The notes under the pieces were generated by a model. The model was not told the DNA's origin, did no database searches, and worked only from the letters and a program-made list of their open reading frames with translations. From positions 2,604,001 to 2,668,000 of the forward strand of contig NZ_CP042331.1 of NCBI RefSeq assembly GCF_008253865.1: 64,000 nucleotides of DNA, read 5' to 3'. The translations under genes were made by a program, and so were the position numbers. This document shows positions 51,323 through 60,232 of the stretch, piece after piece (position 1 is the first letter of the stretch; each line of letters opens with the position of its first letter). The stretch comes from Bosea sp. F3-2 (lineage in GTDB: Bacteria; Pseudomonadota; Alphaproteobacteria; Rhizobiales; Beijerinckiaceae).

Positions 51323-51697
51323 TCAGAGCGTCTTCACGTAGTTCTGGTACTCGGCCTCGTTCATCAGCCCGTCGAGCTCGGCCGCGTCCTTGATCCTGAT
51401 CTTGAGGAACCAGCCCTTGCCGGCCGGGTCCTCGTTGACGGTGCCCGGCGCGCCTTCGAGCTCGGCATTGACCTCGACAACCTCACCGGAGACCGGGGCA
51501 TAGACCTCGGAAGCGGCCTTGACGCTCTCGACCACCGCGGCCTCGCCGCCCTTGCTCAGCGCCTTGCCGACCGACGGCAGCTCGACGAAGACGACGTCGC
51601 CGAGCTGCGACTGGGCATAGTCGGAGATGCCGACGGTGCCGACGTCACCCTCGATGCGAATATATTCGTGGTCCTTGCTGTAGCGGGTCTCGGCCAT
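51323..51697 (-). CDS. gcvH: Glycine cleavage system H protein
   Basis: 124 aa, the lipoylated shuttle that carries the aminomethyl group between P, T and L proteins. The lipoyl lysine is Lys60 (VESVKAASEVYAPVSGEV). Length and sequence are fully typical. The ATG follows AGGAGGAAACC. It lies 32 bases after gcvT. Confidence 0.98.
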   Translation of the reverse strand: MAETRYSKDHEYIRIEGDVGTVGISDYAQSQLGDVVFVELPSVGKALSKGGEAAVVESVKAASEVYAPVSGEVVEVNAELEGAPGTVNEDPAGKGWFLKIRIKDAAELDGLMNEAEYQNYVKTL

Positions 51698-51729
51698 GGT
51701 TTCCTCCTGGCGAAAAATCGAAAATCAGA

Positions 51730-52884
51730 TCAGCGCTTGTAGCCGTTGGGGACGAAAGGCATCGGCGCCACGACAGCCGGCAACGGCTTGCCGCGCACGA
51801 TGAGGTCGAGCCTGGTGCCCGGCGCGGAATGGGCCTTGGCAACATAGCCCATGGCGCAGGGGCCGTTCAGCGTCGGGCCGAAACCGCCCGAGGTAACGGT
51901 GCCGATCACCTCGCCCTCCGGCGTCGCGATCTCCGTGCCCTCGCGGGCCGGGGCACGACCTTCCGGCAGCAGGCCGACGCGGATGCGCGACACGCCCTCG
52001 GCCAGCTCGCGCTGGATGCGCGCGGCACCGGGGAAGCCGCCCTCCTCGCGGCGGCGCTTCTGGATCGACCAGTTGAGCGCGGCCTCGATCGGGGAGGTCG
52101 TGGTGTCGATGTCGTGGCCATAGAGGCAAAGCCCAGCTTCGAGCCTGAGCGAATCGCGGGCACCCAGCCCGATCGGCTTGACCCTGGCGTCGAGCAGCAG
52201 CGTGTCCCAGATCTCGCCGATCTTGCTGGCAGCGGCGGATATCTCGTAGCCGTCCTCGCCGGTATAGCCGGAGCGGCTGACATTGGCCTTGATACCTGCG
52301 ACTTTCATGGTGCGCGAGGTCATGAAGCCCATCTCGGCGGCTTCCGGCGCGATGGCCGCAAGTGCGGCTTCGGCGCCCGGCCCCTGCAGCGCGATCAGGC
52401 CGCGATGCTCGGCGCGGATCAGCTTTACGTTAGACGGCAGACGCGCCTCGATATGGACGTAATCGGCGTCCTTGCAGGCGGCGTTGACGACGAGATAGAG
52501 CGCGCCGTCCTCGTCGGGATCGGCGGAACGCGTCACCATCAGGTCGTCGAGGATGCCGCCCTCCTCGTTGAGGAGCTGCGAATAGCGCTGCTTGCCGGGG
52601 GCGAGATTGACGATATCGGCAGGAATCAGCGCTTCAAGCGCCTTTGCGGTCGTCTCGTGATCGGGGCCGACCAGGAAGGCCTGGCCCATATGCGAGACGT
52701 CGAAGAGCCCCGCCTTCTCGCGCGTCCAGTTGTGCTCGGTCAGGATGCCGGCCGGGTACTGCACCGGCATGTCGTAGCCGGCGAAGGGCACCATGCGAGC
52801 GCCGAGCGCGACATGGCGGGCGTGCAGCGGCGTCTTCAGCGGCGCAGGCGCGCCGGCGGTGTCGATGGTGGCCTCGGCAGCCAT
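51730..52884 (-). CDS. gcvT: Aminomethyltransferase (T protein)
   Basis: 384 aa. Transfers the methylene group from GcvH to tetrahydrofolate, releasing ammonia. Conserved segments: PFAGYDMPVQYPAGILTEHNWTREKAGLFDVSHMGQ, the LLNEEGGILDD catalytic region, and SRSGYTGEDGYEI. It is the first gene of the operon and is controlled by the upstream glycine riboswitch. Confidence 0.97.
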   Translation of the reverse strand: MAAEATIDTAGAPAPLKTPLHARHVALGARMVPFAGYDMPVQYPAGILTEHNWTREKAGLFDVSHMGQAFLVGPDHETTAKALEALIPADIVNLAPGKQRYSQLLNEEGGILDDLMVTRSADPDEDGALYLVVNAACKDADYVHIEARLPSNVKLIRAEHRGLIALQGPGAEAALAAIAPEAAEMGFMTSRTMKVAGIKANVSRSGYTGEDGYEISAAASKIGEIWDTLLLDARVKPIGLGARDSLRLEAGLCLYGHDIDTTTSPIEAALNWSIQKRRREEGGFPGAARIQRELAEGVSRIRVGLLPEGRAPAREGTEIATPEGEVIGTVTSGGFGPTLNGPCAMGYVAKAHSAPGTRLDLIVRGKPLPAVVAPMPFVPNGYKR

Positions 52885-52934
52885 GGCGTGCCCCTCCCAG
52901 AGTCGTGCGCAAGCCCCGGACGGTATCGTCCGGA

Positions 52935-53137
52935 ACGCGCCCCCTCTGTCTCGGGACCTGAGAGATTTCCCCGCCAGACCGTGAGGCCGGACGAGTTACA
53001 CCCGTCGGTGGGCGGGAATCGCTTCCCGCCGCTTTCCAGAGCGCCAAGTCCCCAGCGGTCCTTTTGCCTGAGCGTTTCCGGGGCGGTTGCGCCTTCGGCG
53101 CCGGCCCTGACGGATCAGGCCCGGTCTCTCCCGCGGG
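52935..53137 (-). ncRNA. Tandem glycine riboswitch in the gcvT leader
   Basis: In the minus-strand leader I see the aptamer-1 pattern GGGAGAGACC...CGCCGAAGGCGCAACCGCC...AAACGCTCAGGCAAAAGGAC...CTCTGGAAAG, then the aptamer-2 pattern CACCGACGGGTGTAAC...AAATCTCTCAGG...GACAGAGGGG. These are the standard glycine-binding cores in tandem, 51 bases before gcvT. Binding of glycine normally turns on cleavage genes. The expression platform is short, so control may be at translation. Confidence 0.9.
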
Positions 53138-53211
53138 GATATGCGGCTAGGGCAGAGATACAAGACGCCGCCCTCAAGTCAATCGGCGCCTTGCCTCAAT
53201 GCACGGCAAAT

Positions 53212-53370
53212 CCTTCTCCCCTTGCGGGAGAAGGTGCCCCGAAGGGGCGGATGAGGGGTCGCGCCGCCCTTTCCGATGAAGGCTGATGGCGGGCGCAACG
53301 TGGCAGTCGTCGCGCGCCCCCTCATCCGTCTCGGCTTCGCCGAGCCACCTTCTCCCGCAAGGGGAGAAGG
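53212..53370. repeat. Palindromic repeat, family C variant
   Basis: CCTTCTCCCCTTGCGGGAGAAGG...GGATGAGGGG on the left and CCCCTCATCC...CCTTCTCCCGCAAGGGGAGAAGG on the right pair over most of their length. It lies between the riboswitch and the convergent-side lipoprotein gene. Confidence 0.8.
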
Positions 53371-53379
53371 GAGGGCGGC

Positions 53380-53982
53380 TCACCGCCGGCGTGCGCGGGC
53401 CGGGGTGGCAGCGCCGCCCTGACCCAGACCGACGATGATCTCGACATCGCCCTTGCCAGCCGGCACGACGATGCCGTCCTCGACATGCGAGAAGTCGACG
53501 CCGCTCTGGCCGGACGGGATCGTGCCGCCGACGCGCGAGCCGCGGCGCGCGACCGTCGCCGTGCCGCGCGTCACCGTCGTGCTCAAGGTCGCGCCGTAGC
53601 TGCCCGGGCTGCCGGCCGGGCCGAGAAGCACACGGCCCTCGACGCCGATCTTGAGGCGGAAGCCGCCATTGCCGGTGGGCGTGCACTCGCGCGCGACATT
53701 GGTGATCGAGATCTGGTAGCGCAGACCGCTTGAGTCCTGGCCGGCCTGGGCGCGGATCGCGGCGCCGCCATCGGCGACGATGACCTCCGGGCAGATCAGC
53801 TCGTTCTGATCGTCGCCCTTCGGCAATTGATCGGGCTCCGGCGCCTTCGCGGACTGGAACATCAGCATGTTGAGCGCCGTGCTGCCGCCGGAGGACGATG
53901 AGGAGGAACCGCAGCCGGCAAGACCCAGGCAAAGCAGCGGCAGGGCGAGCCAGCGGCCCGCAATCAAAGTCTGGTCGATCAA
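53380..53982 (-). CDS. Putative lipoprotein with poly-serine linker
   Basis: 200 aa from a TTG at 53982, eight bases after GGAGG, starting LIDQTLIAGRWLALPLLCLGLAGC. The lipobox is LAGC, followed by GSSSSSSGG. The TTG overlaps the stop of the upstream IalB-like gene, so translation is probably coupled. The remaining 170 residues are beta-rich with no recognised domain (VEDGIVVPAGKGDVEIIVGLGQ). An outer-membrane-attached role is possible. The longer reading frame upstream to 54132 is within the neighbouring gene and is not believed. Confidence 0.7.
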   Translation of the reverse strand: MIDQTLIAGRWLALPLLCLGLAGCGSSSSSSGGSTALNMLMFQSAKAPEPDQLPKGDDQNELICPEVIVADGGAAIRAQAGQDSSGLRYQISITNVARECTPTGNGGFRLKIGVEGRVLLGPAGSPGSYGATLSTTVTRGTATVARRGSRVGGTIPSGQSGVDFSHVEDGIVVPAGKGDVEIIVGLGQGGAATPARARRR

Positions 53983-54488
53983 GGCAGCGCCTCCACGCCG
54001 GGGCCGAAGCCGTTGAGCGAGACGGGCACGCCCACCCCCTCCTCCGGCGTCTGGAATACAATGAATGTCGCGTTCTTGCCGCCCTTGAGCTGACCGAGCA
54101 GGTTGTCGTCCATGACGACCTCGGCGACGCAACCGGTGGTCAGGCAGCGCACGAAGCCGGCGCGGCCAATGTCCTTGTCATCGATCTTGAGGCCGAGCCC
54201 GGACGGCAACAGCACGCCGAGCGGCGCGACGACGCGCAGCAGCCGGCTTTTCTGATCGGCGGTCTTCAGCACGATGACGAGGAGCGTGAGATTCGGCCGA
54301 TCCTCGGCCGCGACGTTCTGGACCAGAGCACATTGCTCCGCCTTGGCGCCGGGCGGTACCTCGCAGCGCATCTGCCAGTCGCCATGTGTGGAACGCACCG
54401 CGCCCTGCGCGAGAGCGGAGCCGGCGTAGAGGCTCGTCCCCATGAGCGCCAGCGCCAAGGCGCCTGCCGCCCCGATGATCCTCGTCAT
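53979..54488 (-). CDS. Invasion-associated locus B (IalB) family protein
   Basis: 169 aa. A signal peptide (about 1-28, ending SALAQ) precedes an IalB domain: HGDWQMRCEVPPGAKAEQCALVQNVAAEDRPN, then GLKIDDKDIGRAGFVRCLTTGCVAEVVMDD. Four cysteines are placed as in the family and may form two disulphides. IalB-like proteins are periplasmic or outer-membrane proteins common in this order, whether or not the host is pathogenic. The ATG at 54488 is preferred because AAGGA is spaced from it; 54497 is possible. Confidence 0.87.
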   Translation of the reverse strand: MTRIIGAAGALALALMGTSLYAGSALAQGAVRSTHGDWQMRCEVPPGAKAEQCALVQNVAAEDRPNLTLLVIVLKTADQKSRLLRVVAPLGVLLPSGLGLKIDDKDIGRAGFVRCLTTGCVAEVVMDDNLLGQLKGGKNATFIVFQTPEEGVGVPVSLNGFGPGVEALP

Positions 54489-54726
54489 CCCTGCCATCCT
54501 TCGAAACCCGTCCAGAAACCGCAGCAGAAGCGCAGAATTCAGGCAAAACGCCGACCGCGCCAGAGAATCCCGCCGCTCTTCACATAAAATGCGTTGGGAC
54601 CATGCAGACCCCGCCCTGTCAAGGCGTGCCCGGGGGTGCGGGCGCGGTTCCGTCAAGGCCTCGCGCGATTATGCCGCACTGATGATGAGGAACCGTGTCA
54701 TTGCCCCACTGGCGCAAGCGTGATCT

Positions 54727-54740
54727 TTGATTTATCGCAA
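54727..54740 (+). promoter_or_regulatory. FNR/FixK-like half-conserved box upstream of coxB
   Basis: TTGA-TTTATC-GCAA matches 7 of 8 positions of TTGA-N6-TCAA, about 103 bases before coxB. Suggestive only. Confidence 0.25.
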
Positions 54741-54767
54741 TCCCGAAGAACGAGGCGACCTTCGCGG

Positions 54768-54790
54768 TTGCCCCTTCGTGCGTGGGGCAA
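54768..54790 (+). promoter_or_regulatory. Hairpin in the coxB leader
   Basis: A 7-bp perfect dyad TTGCCCC/GGGGCAA with a 9-base loop lies 47 bases before coxB. It may be a regulatory leader structure; the 348-bp gap holds no gene. Confidence 0.3.
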
Positions 54791-54836
54791 AGCCGGTCGG
54801 TTCCCATGCAGGTCGATTGAGGAGCATGTCGGATCG

Positions 54837-55715
54837 ATGCGATTTCTGAGCAGGACCTTTGCAACAGTGGCCGCCACGGCCCTTGCCGTCGCCGCGCTGG
54901 CGACCGTCCCGGCCGTCGCCGGCACCGGCATGCCTTCCCCCTGGCAGCTCAATCTGCAGGGCGCCGCGACCCCCGTCGCCGAGTTCATCCACTGGTTCCA
55001 TGACTGGCTGAACATCATCATCGGCGTGGTCACGCTCTTCGTGCTGGCGCTGCTGATCTACGTGATCTTCCGCTTCAACGAGAAGGCCAACCCGGTCCCC
55101 TCCAAGACCACGCACAACGCCCTGCTCGAAGTGTGCTGGACCGTGATCCCGGTCCTGATTCTCGTCGTCATCGCGATTCCCTCCTTCCGCCTGCTCAAGC
55201 TGCAGCTCGAAGTGCCGCAGGCTGACCTGACCCTGAAGGTCACCGGCAAGCAGTGGTACTGGTCCTATGAATATGCCCAGGACAACGGCGCATTCGGCTT
55301 CGACTCGCTGATGCTGGACGAGAAGCAGCGCGCCGAAGCCATCGCCGGCAAGAAGATCGCCGAGGCCGAGGCCCCGCGCCTGCTCGCCGTCGACAACGAG
55401 GCTGTCGTGCCGGTCGGCAAGACCGTCCGCGTCCAGGTCACCGGCGCCGACGTCATCCACAAGTTCACGGTGCCGTCCTTCGGCGTGAAGATCGACGCGA
55501 TCCCCGGCCGCCTGAACGAAACCTGGTTCAAGGCCGAGCGTGAGGGCATCTATTACGGCCAGTGCTCGTTCATCTGCGGCCAGAACCACGCCTACATGCC
55601 GATCGCCTTCCGCGTCGTCAGCCAGGAGCGCTACGCCGCCTGGCTCGCCGAAGCGAAGCAGAAATTCGCCAATGCCGAAGACGCGGGCAGCAAGCTCGCC
55701 GCCGCGTCCAAGTAA
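54837..55715 (+). CDS. coxB: Cytochrome c oxidase subunit II
   Basis: 292 aa. Carries the CuA centre that receives electrons from cytochrome c. A signal sequence (about 1-29) is followed by two membrane helices (about 57-80 and 98-118) and a cupredoxin domain. CuA ligands are His208, Cys243, Cys247, His251 and Met254 (HKFTVPSF; CSFICGQNHAYM), and the aromatic electron-entry strip is KQWYWSYEY. Start MRFLSRTFATV at 54837. First gene of the aa3 oxidase operon. Confidence 0.97.
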   Translation: MRFLSRTFATVAATALAVAALATVPAVAGTGMPSPWQLNLQGAATPVAEFIHWFHDWLNIIIGVVTLFVLALLIYVIFRFNEKANPVPSKTTHNALLEVCWTVIPVLILVVIAIPSFRLLKLQLEVPQADLTLKVTGKQWYWSYEYAQDNGAFGFDSLMLDEKQRAEAIAGKKIAEAEAPRLLAVDNEAVVPVGKTVRVQVTGADVIHKFTVPSFGVKIDAIPGRLNETWFKAEREGIYYGQCSFICGQNHAYMPIAFRVVSQERYAAWLAEAKQKFANAEDAGSKLAAASK

Positions 55716-55735
55716 TTCGCCGAGGAGACAACACG

Positions 55736-57361
55736 ATGGCAACAGCGGCTCAGCACGCTCACGGCCATGACGAGGCCCATCACGACCACCCGACCGGGTG
55801 GCGCCGGTGGCTTCTGTCGACCAACCACAAGGACATCGGCACGCTCTACCTGATCTTCTCGATCATCGCGGGCCTCGTCGGCGGCTTCCTCTCGATCATG
55901 ATGCGCATCGAGCTGCAGTACCCCGGCGTGCAGATCTTCGCGAACGGCCAGAGCTACAACGTGTTCGTCACCGGCCACGGCCTGATCATGATCTTCTTCA
56001 TGGTCATGCCCGCGGTGATCGGCGGCTTCGGCAACTGGTTCGTGCCGCTGATGATCGGCGCGCCGGACATGGCCTTCCCGCGCATGAACAACATCTCGTT
56101 CTGGCTCACCGTCGCGGCTTTCGTGCTGATGGTGATCTCGATGTTCGTCGAGGGTGCGCCCGGCGCGCACGGCGTCGGTACGGGCTGGACGGTCTACCCG
56201 CCGTTCTCGACCGCCGGCCACCCCGGCCCCTCGGTCGATTTCGGCATCCTGTCGCTGCACCTCGCGGGCGCAGCCTCGATCCTGGGCGCGATCAACTTCA
56301 TCACCACGATCCTGAACATGCGCGCGCCTGGCATGACCATGCACAAGATGCCGCTGTTCGCCTGGGGCGTGCTGGTCACCGCCTTCCTGCTGCTGCTCTC
56401 GCTGCCGGTCCTCGCCGGCGCGATCACCATGCTGCTGACGGACCGCAATTTCGGCACGACCTTCTATGATCCGGCCGGCGGCGGCGATCCGATCCTGTAC
56501 CAGCACCTGTTCTGGTTCTTCGGTCACCCCGAAGTCTACATCATGATCCTGCCGGCCTTCGGCATCGTCAGCCACATCATCTCGACCTTCTCGAAGAAGC
56601 CGATCTTCGGCTATCTCGGCATGGCCTACGCCATGGTCGCGATCGGCGTCGTCGGCTTCATCGTGTGGGCGCACCACATGTACACCGCCGGCCTGTCGCT
56701 CAACACGCAGCGCTACTTCGTGTTCGCGACGATGGTCATCGCGGTGCCGACCGGCATCAAGATCTTCTCCTGGATCGCGACGATGTGGGGCGGCTCGATC
56801 CGCTTCACCGCGCCGATGGTCTGGGCGGTGGGCTTCATCTTCCTGTTCACCGTCGGCGGCGTGACCGGCGTGGTGCTGGCCAATGCCGGCGTCGACCGCT
56901 CGCTGCATGCGACCTACTACGTCGTGGCGCACTTCCACTACGTGCTGTCGCTCGGCGCCGTGTTCGGCATCTTCGCGGGCTTCTACTACTGGTTCCCGAA
57001 GATGAGCGGCTACGTGATCCCGGACTGGATCGGCCGGCTGCACTTCTGGGTCGCCTTCATCGGTGCGAACCTGCTGTTCTTCCCGCAGCACTTCCTCGGG
57101 CTGGCCGGCATGCCGCGTCACTATGTGGACTATCCGGACGCCTTCGCCGGCTGGCACTACTGGTCGTCGATCGGCTCCTACATCTTCGCCTTCGGCCTGC
57201 TGATCTTCTTCTACGGCGTCATCGTCGCCTTCACGAAGAAGCAGCTCGCCGGCGACAATCCGTGGGGCGAAGGCGCGACGACGCTGGAGTGGACCCTGTC
57301 CTCGCCGCCGCCCTTCCACCAGTTCGAGACGCTGCCGCGCATCACCGGCTCGGACCACTGA
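55736..57361 (+). CDS. ctaD: Cytochrome c oxidase subunit I
   Basis: 541 aa, 12 membrane helices, the haem a, haem a3 and CuB subunit. Visible motifs: WFFGHPEVYIMILP (the CuB His-Tyr cross-link), the helix VWAHHMY, and SLHATYYVVAHFHYVLSLGAVFG with haem ligands. The N-terminus is His/Asp-rich before RRWLLSTNHKDIGTLY. ATG at 55736, 20 bases after coxB, with CGAGGAGAC. Confidence 0.98.
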   Translation: MATAAQHAHGHDEAHHDHPTGWRRWLLSTNHKDIGTLYLIFSIIAGLVGGFLSIMMRIELQYPGVQIFANGQSYNVFVTGHGLIMIFFMVMPAVIGGFGNWFVPLMIGAPDMAFPRMNNISFWLTVAAFVLMVISMFVEGAPGAHGVGTGWTVYPPFSTAGHPGPSVDFGILSLHLAGAASILGAINFITTILNMRAPGMTMHKMPLFAWGVLVTAFLLLLSLPVLAGAITMLLTDRNFGTTFYDPAGGGDPILYQHLFWFFGHPEVYIMILPAFGIVSHIISTFSKKPIFGYLGMAYAMVAIGVVGFIVWAHHMYTAGLSLNTQRYFVFATMVIAVPTGIKIFSWIATMWGGSIRFTAPMVWAVGFIFLFTVGGVTGVVLANAGVDRSLHATYYVVAHFHYVLSLGAVFGIFAGFYYWFPKMSGYVIPDWIGRLHFWVAFIGANLLFFPQHFLGLAGMPRHYVDYPDAFAGWHYWSSIGSYIFAFGLLIFFYGVIVAFTKKQLAGDNPWGEGATTLEWTLSSPPPFHQFETLPRITGSDH

Positions 57362-57368
57362 GACAAGA

Positions 57369-57396
57369 GGCGGCGGGCCTTTCGGGGCCCGCCGCC
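57369..57396 (+). terminator. GC hairpin between ctaD and ctaB
   Basis: An 11-bp stem GGCGGCGGGCC/GGCCCGCCGCC with a 6-base loop and no T-run. It may stabilise the upstream mRNA or reduce read-through into ctaB, rather than end transcription. Confidence 0.45.
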
Positions 57397-57511
57397 GCCC
57401 CTCCCCCAAGCGCCTTGCGAGGCGTTCCGGAGACGGGCGGCACGCTTCATCGCCGCGAATACCCCTGCGCCTGCTGGCGCCGCTCACAAGAGTACGAAGA
57501 CGAACCGACTG

Positions 57512-58456
57512 ATGTCTGCTGTGTTCGAAACCCGCACCGACGGCCTGACCGCCTCCACCGGCGAGGCGCGCGACTTCTTCGCGCTGCTGAAGCCGCGTGT
57601 GATGTCGCTCGTCGTGGTGACGGCGCTGACCGGCATGGCGACGGCGCCGGGCTCCGTGCACCCTGTCCTCGGGCTTGCCGCGCTGATGGCGATCGCGGTC
57701 GGCGCCGGCGCGTCGGGCTGCCTCAACATGTGGTACGACGCCGACATCGACGCGCTGATGAGCCGCACGGCCAAGCGCCCGATCCCGGCCGGCCGCGTCC
57801 TTCCCTCGGAGGCGCTCGCCTTCGGGCTGACGCTCTCGGTCGGCTCGGTGCTGGTGCTCGGCCTGATCACCAATGCGCTGGCCGCCTTCATGCTGGCCTT
57901 CACCATCTTCTTCTATGCCGTCGTCTATTCGATGTGGCTGAAGCGCTGGACGCCGCAGAACATCGTGATCGGCGGCGCCGCGGGCGCCTTTCCGCCGATG
58001 ATCGGCGAGGCCGTGGTGACCGGTACTTTCGGCTGGCACTCGCTGGTGCTGTTCGCGATCATCTTCCTGTGGACGCCGCCGCATTTCTGGGCGCTGGCGC
58101 TGGTCAAATCCGGCGACTACGAGCGCGCCGGCATCCCGATGATGCCGAATGTCGCCGGCCCGGCCGCGACCCGCCGGCAGATCGTGCTCTATTCGCTGGT
58201 CATGGCTCCCGTCGCGGTCCTGCCGGCGCTGATGGGTTTCGGCGGCCTGATCTATCTGGCCGTCTCGGTGACGACCGGCCTCGCGATGATCTGGCTCGCG
58301 ATCCAGGTCTGGCGCCGCACCGAGGGTCAGCCCGCCGTGAAGGCCTGTTGGTCGCTGTTCGGCTTCTCGATCATCTATCTCTTCCTGCTCTTTGCGGTTC
58401 TGCTCGTCGAAAACGGGCTCGGCCTGATGTGGGCCCTGCCGAAGGTGATCGGATGA
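57512..58456 (+). CDS. ctaB: Protoheme IX farnesyltransferase (haem O synthase)
   Basis: 314 aa with about nine membrane helices of the UbiA superfamily. The prenyl-diphosphate motif is NMWYDADIDALMSRTAKRPIPAGR, and a second acidic segment follows in ALVKSGDYERAGIPMMP. Makes haem O for the aa3 oxidase. Its stop overlaps the start of the next gene by four bases (ATGA). Confidence 0.96.
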   Translation: MSAVFETRTDGLTASTGEARDFFALLKPRVMSLVVVTALTGMATAPGSVHPVLGLAALMAIAVGAGASGCLNMWYDADIDALMSRTAKRPIPAGRVLPSEALAFGLTLSVGSVLVLGLITNALAAFMLAFTIFFYAVVYSMWLKRWTPQNIVIGGAAGAFPPMIGEAVVTGTFGWHSLVLFAIIFLWTPPHFWALALVKSGDYERAGIPMMPNVAGPAATRRQIVLYSLVMAPVAVLPALMGFGGLIYLAVSVTTGLAMIWLAIQVWRRTEGQPAVKACWSLFGFSIIYLFLLFAVLLVENGLGLMWALPKVIG

Positions 58457-58626
58457 GCGAGCAACGCCCCCAGAAGCCCGCGCCGGCGCCATTCTCGCCG
58501 GAAGACATGGCACGCCGCCGCCGCCGTTCCGTCGCGCTCGCGCTGGTGCTCGGCGGGCTCGTGATCTTCTTCTTCGTGGTGACGCTGGTGAAGACCGGCC
58601 CCGCGATCCTGAACCGGCCACTGTGA
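58453..58626 (+). CDS. CoxF-like small membrane protein
   Basis: 57 aa: a Pro/Arg-rich N-terminus (QRPQKPAPAPFSPEDMARRRRRS) and one membrane helix (about 27-48). It overlaps both ctaB (ATGA) and ctaG (TGATG). A similarly placed tiny gene in rhizobial cox operons is called coxF. Its role in assembly is inferred from position. Confidence 0.8.
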   Translation: MSEQRPQKPAPAPFSPEDMARRRRRSVALALVLGGLVIFFFVVTLVKTGPAILNRPL

Positions 58627-59237
58627 TGGCGAATCCCGTCCCGCAGAAGCCCAAGGGCAACCCGGCGCGCACCGCACTGATCTGCGTCGGTGTCGCGTTC
58701 GGCATGCTCGGCGCCTCCTTCGCGGCGGTGCCGCTCTACGACCTGTTCTGCAAGGTCACCGGCTTCGGCGGCACGCCGATGGTGGGTACGGCCGGCGCCG
58801 GCAAGATCCTCGACCGGACGATGTCGGTGCGCTTCGACGCCAATGTCGCGCCGGGGCTCGGCTGGAAGTTCGAGGCGGAGAGCCCCGAGATCAAGGTCCG
58901 CGTCGGCGCGACCCAGACCGTGTTCTACAAGATGACGAATCGGTCCGACCGCACGGTGACCGGCATCGCGACCTACAATGTCGCGCCGGACAAGGCGGCG
59001 GCCTATTTCGTCAAGATCCAGTGCTTCTGCTTCACCGAGCATACGCTGAAGCCCGGCGAGAGCTTCGAGGCGCCGGTGGTGTTCTATATCGACCCCGAAA
59101 TCGCGCAGAATCGCGAGCTCGACGGCGTCCACGCCATCACATTGTCCTATACCTATTTCGCCTCGAAGTCGGGCCAGCCCGTCGCCGAGGACAAGGCCGG
59201 CTCCGTCAAGGGTGACGCGGGCAATTCGAAACTGTAG
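58626..59237 (+). CDS. ctaG: Cytochrome c oxidase assembly protein CtaG (Cox11)
   Basis: 203 aa. A copper chaperone delivering CuB to subunit I. One membrane helix near residue 18-35 and a periplasmic immunoglobulin-like domain with the copper motif KIQCFCFTEHTL. The ATG at 58626 overlaps the stop of the preceding gene. Confidence 0.96.
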   Translation: MANPVPQKPKGNPARTALICVGVAFGMLGASFAAVPLYDLFCKVTGFGGTPMVGTAGAGKILDRTMSVRFDANVAPGLGWKFEAESPEIKVRVGATQTVFYKMTNRSDRTVTGIATYNVAPDKAAAYFVKIQCFCFTEHTLKPGESFEAPVVFYIDPEIAQNRELDGVHAITLSYTYFASKSGQPVAEDKAGSVKGDAGNSKL

Positions 59238-59290
59238 AACGCGCTAGAGCAAAAGCGCGGACAAGACGTCGTACGCGGAGACTGAATACG

Positions 59291-60154
59291 ATGGCCGGGG
59301 CCCATACGAAGCATCACGACTACCACCTCGTCGATCCGAGCCCGTGGCCGCTCGTCGGCGCCGCCAGCGCGACGATCATGGCGATCGGCGCCGTGATGTG
59401 GATGAAGGCGCTGCCGGTTGGCGGCATGCATATCGGCCCGCTCGTGTTCGGCACCGGCCTGCTCGGCGTGCTCTACACCATGCTCGCCTGGTGGATGGAC
59501 GTCATCCGCGAGGCCGAGAAGGAAGGCCACCACACCCGCGTCGTCCAGCTCCATCACCGCTACGGCATGATCATGTTCATCGCCTCCGAGGTGATGTTCT
59601 TCGTTGCCTGGTTCTGGGCCTATTTCGACGCCAGCCTCTTCGCCGGCGAGCAGATCAACTACCTCCGCTACGACTTCACTGGCGGGCACTGGCCGCCGAA
59701 GGGCATCGAGACCTTCGATCCCTGGCATCTGCCGCTGCTCAACACGCTGATCCTGCTGACCTCGGGCACCACCGTGACCTGGGCGCACTATGCGCTGATC
59801 AACAATGACCGCGCCGGCCTGAAGCAGGGCCTGTGGCTCACCGTGATCCTCGGCGTCCTGTTCACGATCACGCAGGCCTACGAGTATTCGCACGCCGCCT
59901 TCGCCTTCAAGGGCAACATCTACGGCGCCACCTTCTTCATGGCGACCGGCTTCCACGGCGCGCATGTCATCATCGGCACGATCTTCCTGGCCGTGTGCCT
60001 GTACCGGTCCTATCTGGGCCACTTCAAGCCCGACCAGCATCTCGGCTTCGAGTTCGCCGCCTGGTACTGGCACTTCGTCGACGTGGTCTGGCTGTTCCTG
60101 TTCGCTTCGATCTATGTCTGGGGCGCCGGCGCGCACGCAGCCGCCGCGCACTGA
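59291..60154 (+). CDS. ctaE: Cytochrome c oxidase subunit III
   Basis: 287 aa, seven membrane helices, a haem-free core subunit. Conserved HHDYHLVDPSPWPLVGA at the start, and GFHGAHVIIGTIFL and EFAAWYWHFVDVVWLFLF near the end. Same operon, 53 bases after ctaG. Confidence 0.97.
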   Translation: MAGAHTKHHDYHLVDPSPWPLVGAASATIMAIGAVMWMKALPVGGMHIGPLVFGTGLLGVLYTMLAWWMDVIREAEKEGHHTRVVQLHHRYGMIMFIASEVMFFVAWFWAYFDASLFAGEQINYLRYDFTGGHWPPKGIETFDPWHLPLLNTLILLTSGTTVTWAHYALINNDRAGLKQGLWLTVILGVLFTITQAYEYSHAAFAFKGNIYGATFFMATGFHGAHVIIGTIFLAVCLYRSYLGHFKPDQHLGFEFAAWYWHFVDVVWLFLFASIYVWGAGAHAAAAH

Positions 60155-60232
60155 GCGCATATTGCCGCGCCTCGCGGTTCTCGTCTGACGAAAGGCGGCC
60201 GCGAGGCCGCCTTTCCTGCTTCGGAGGCTACG

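Noticed and set aside
55631..58705. A 1024-codon minus-strand reading frame opposite coxB end, ctaD, ctaB and ctaG.
   Set aside because: Antisense artefact of high-GC third positions; composition is Arg/Asp/Glu/His-rich without any domain, and the sense genes are certain.
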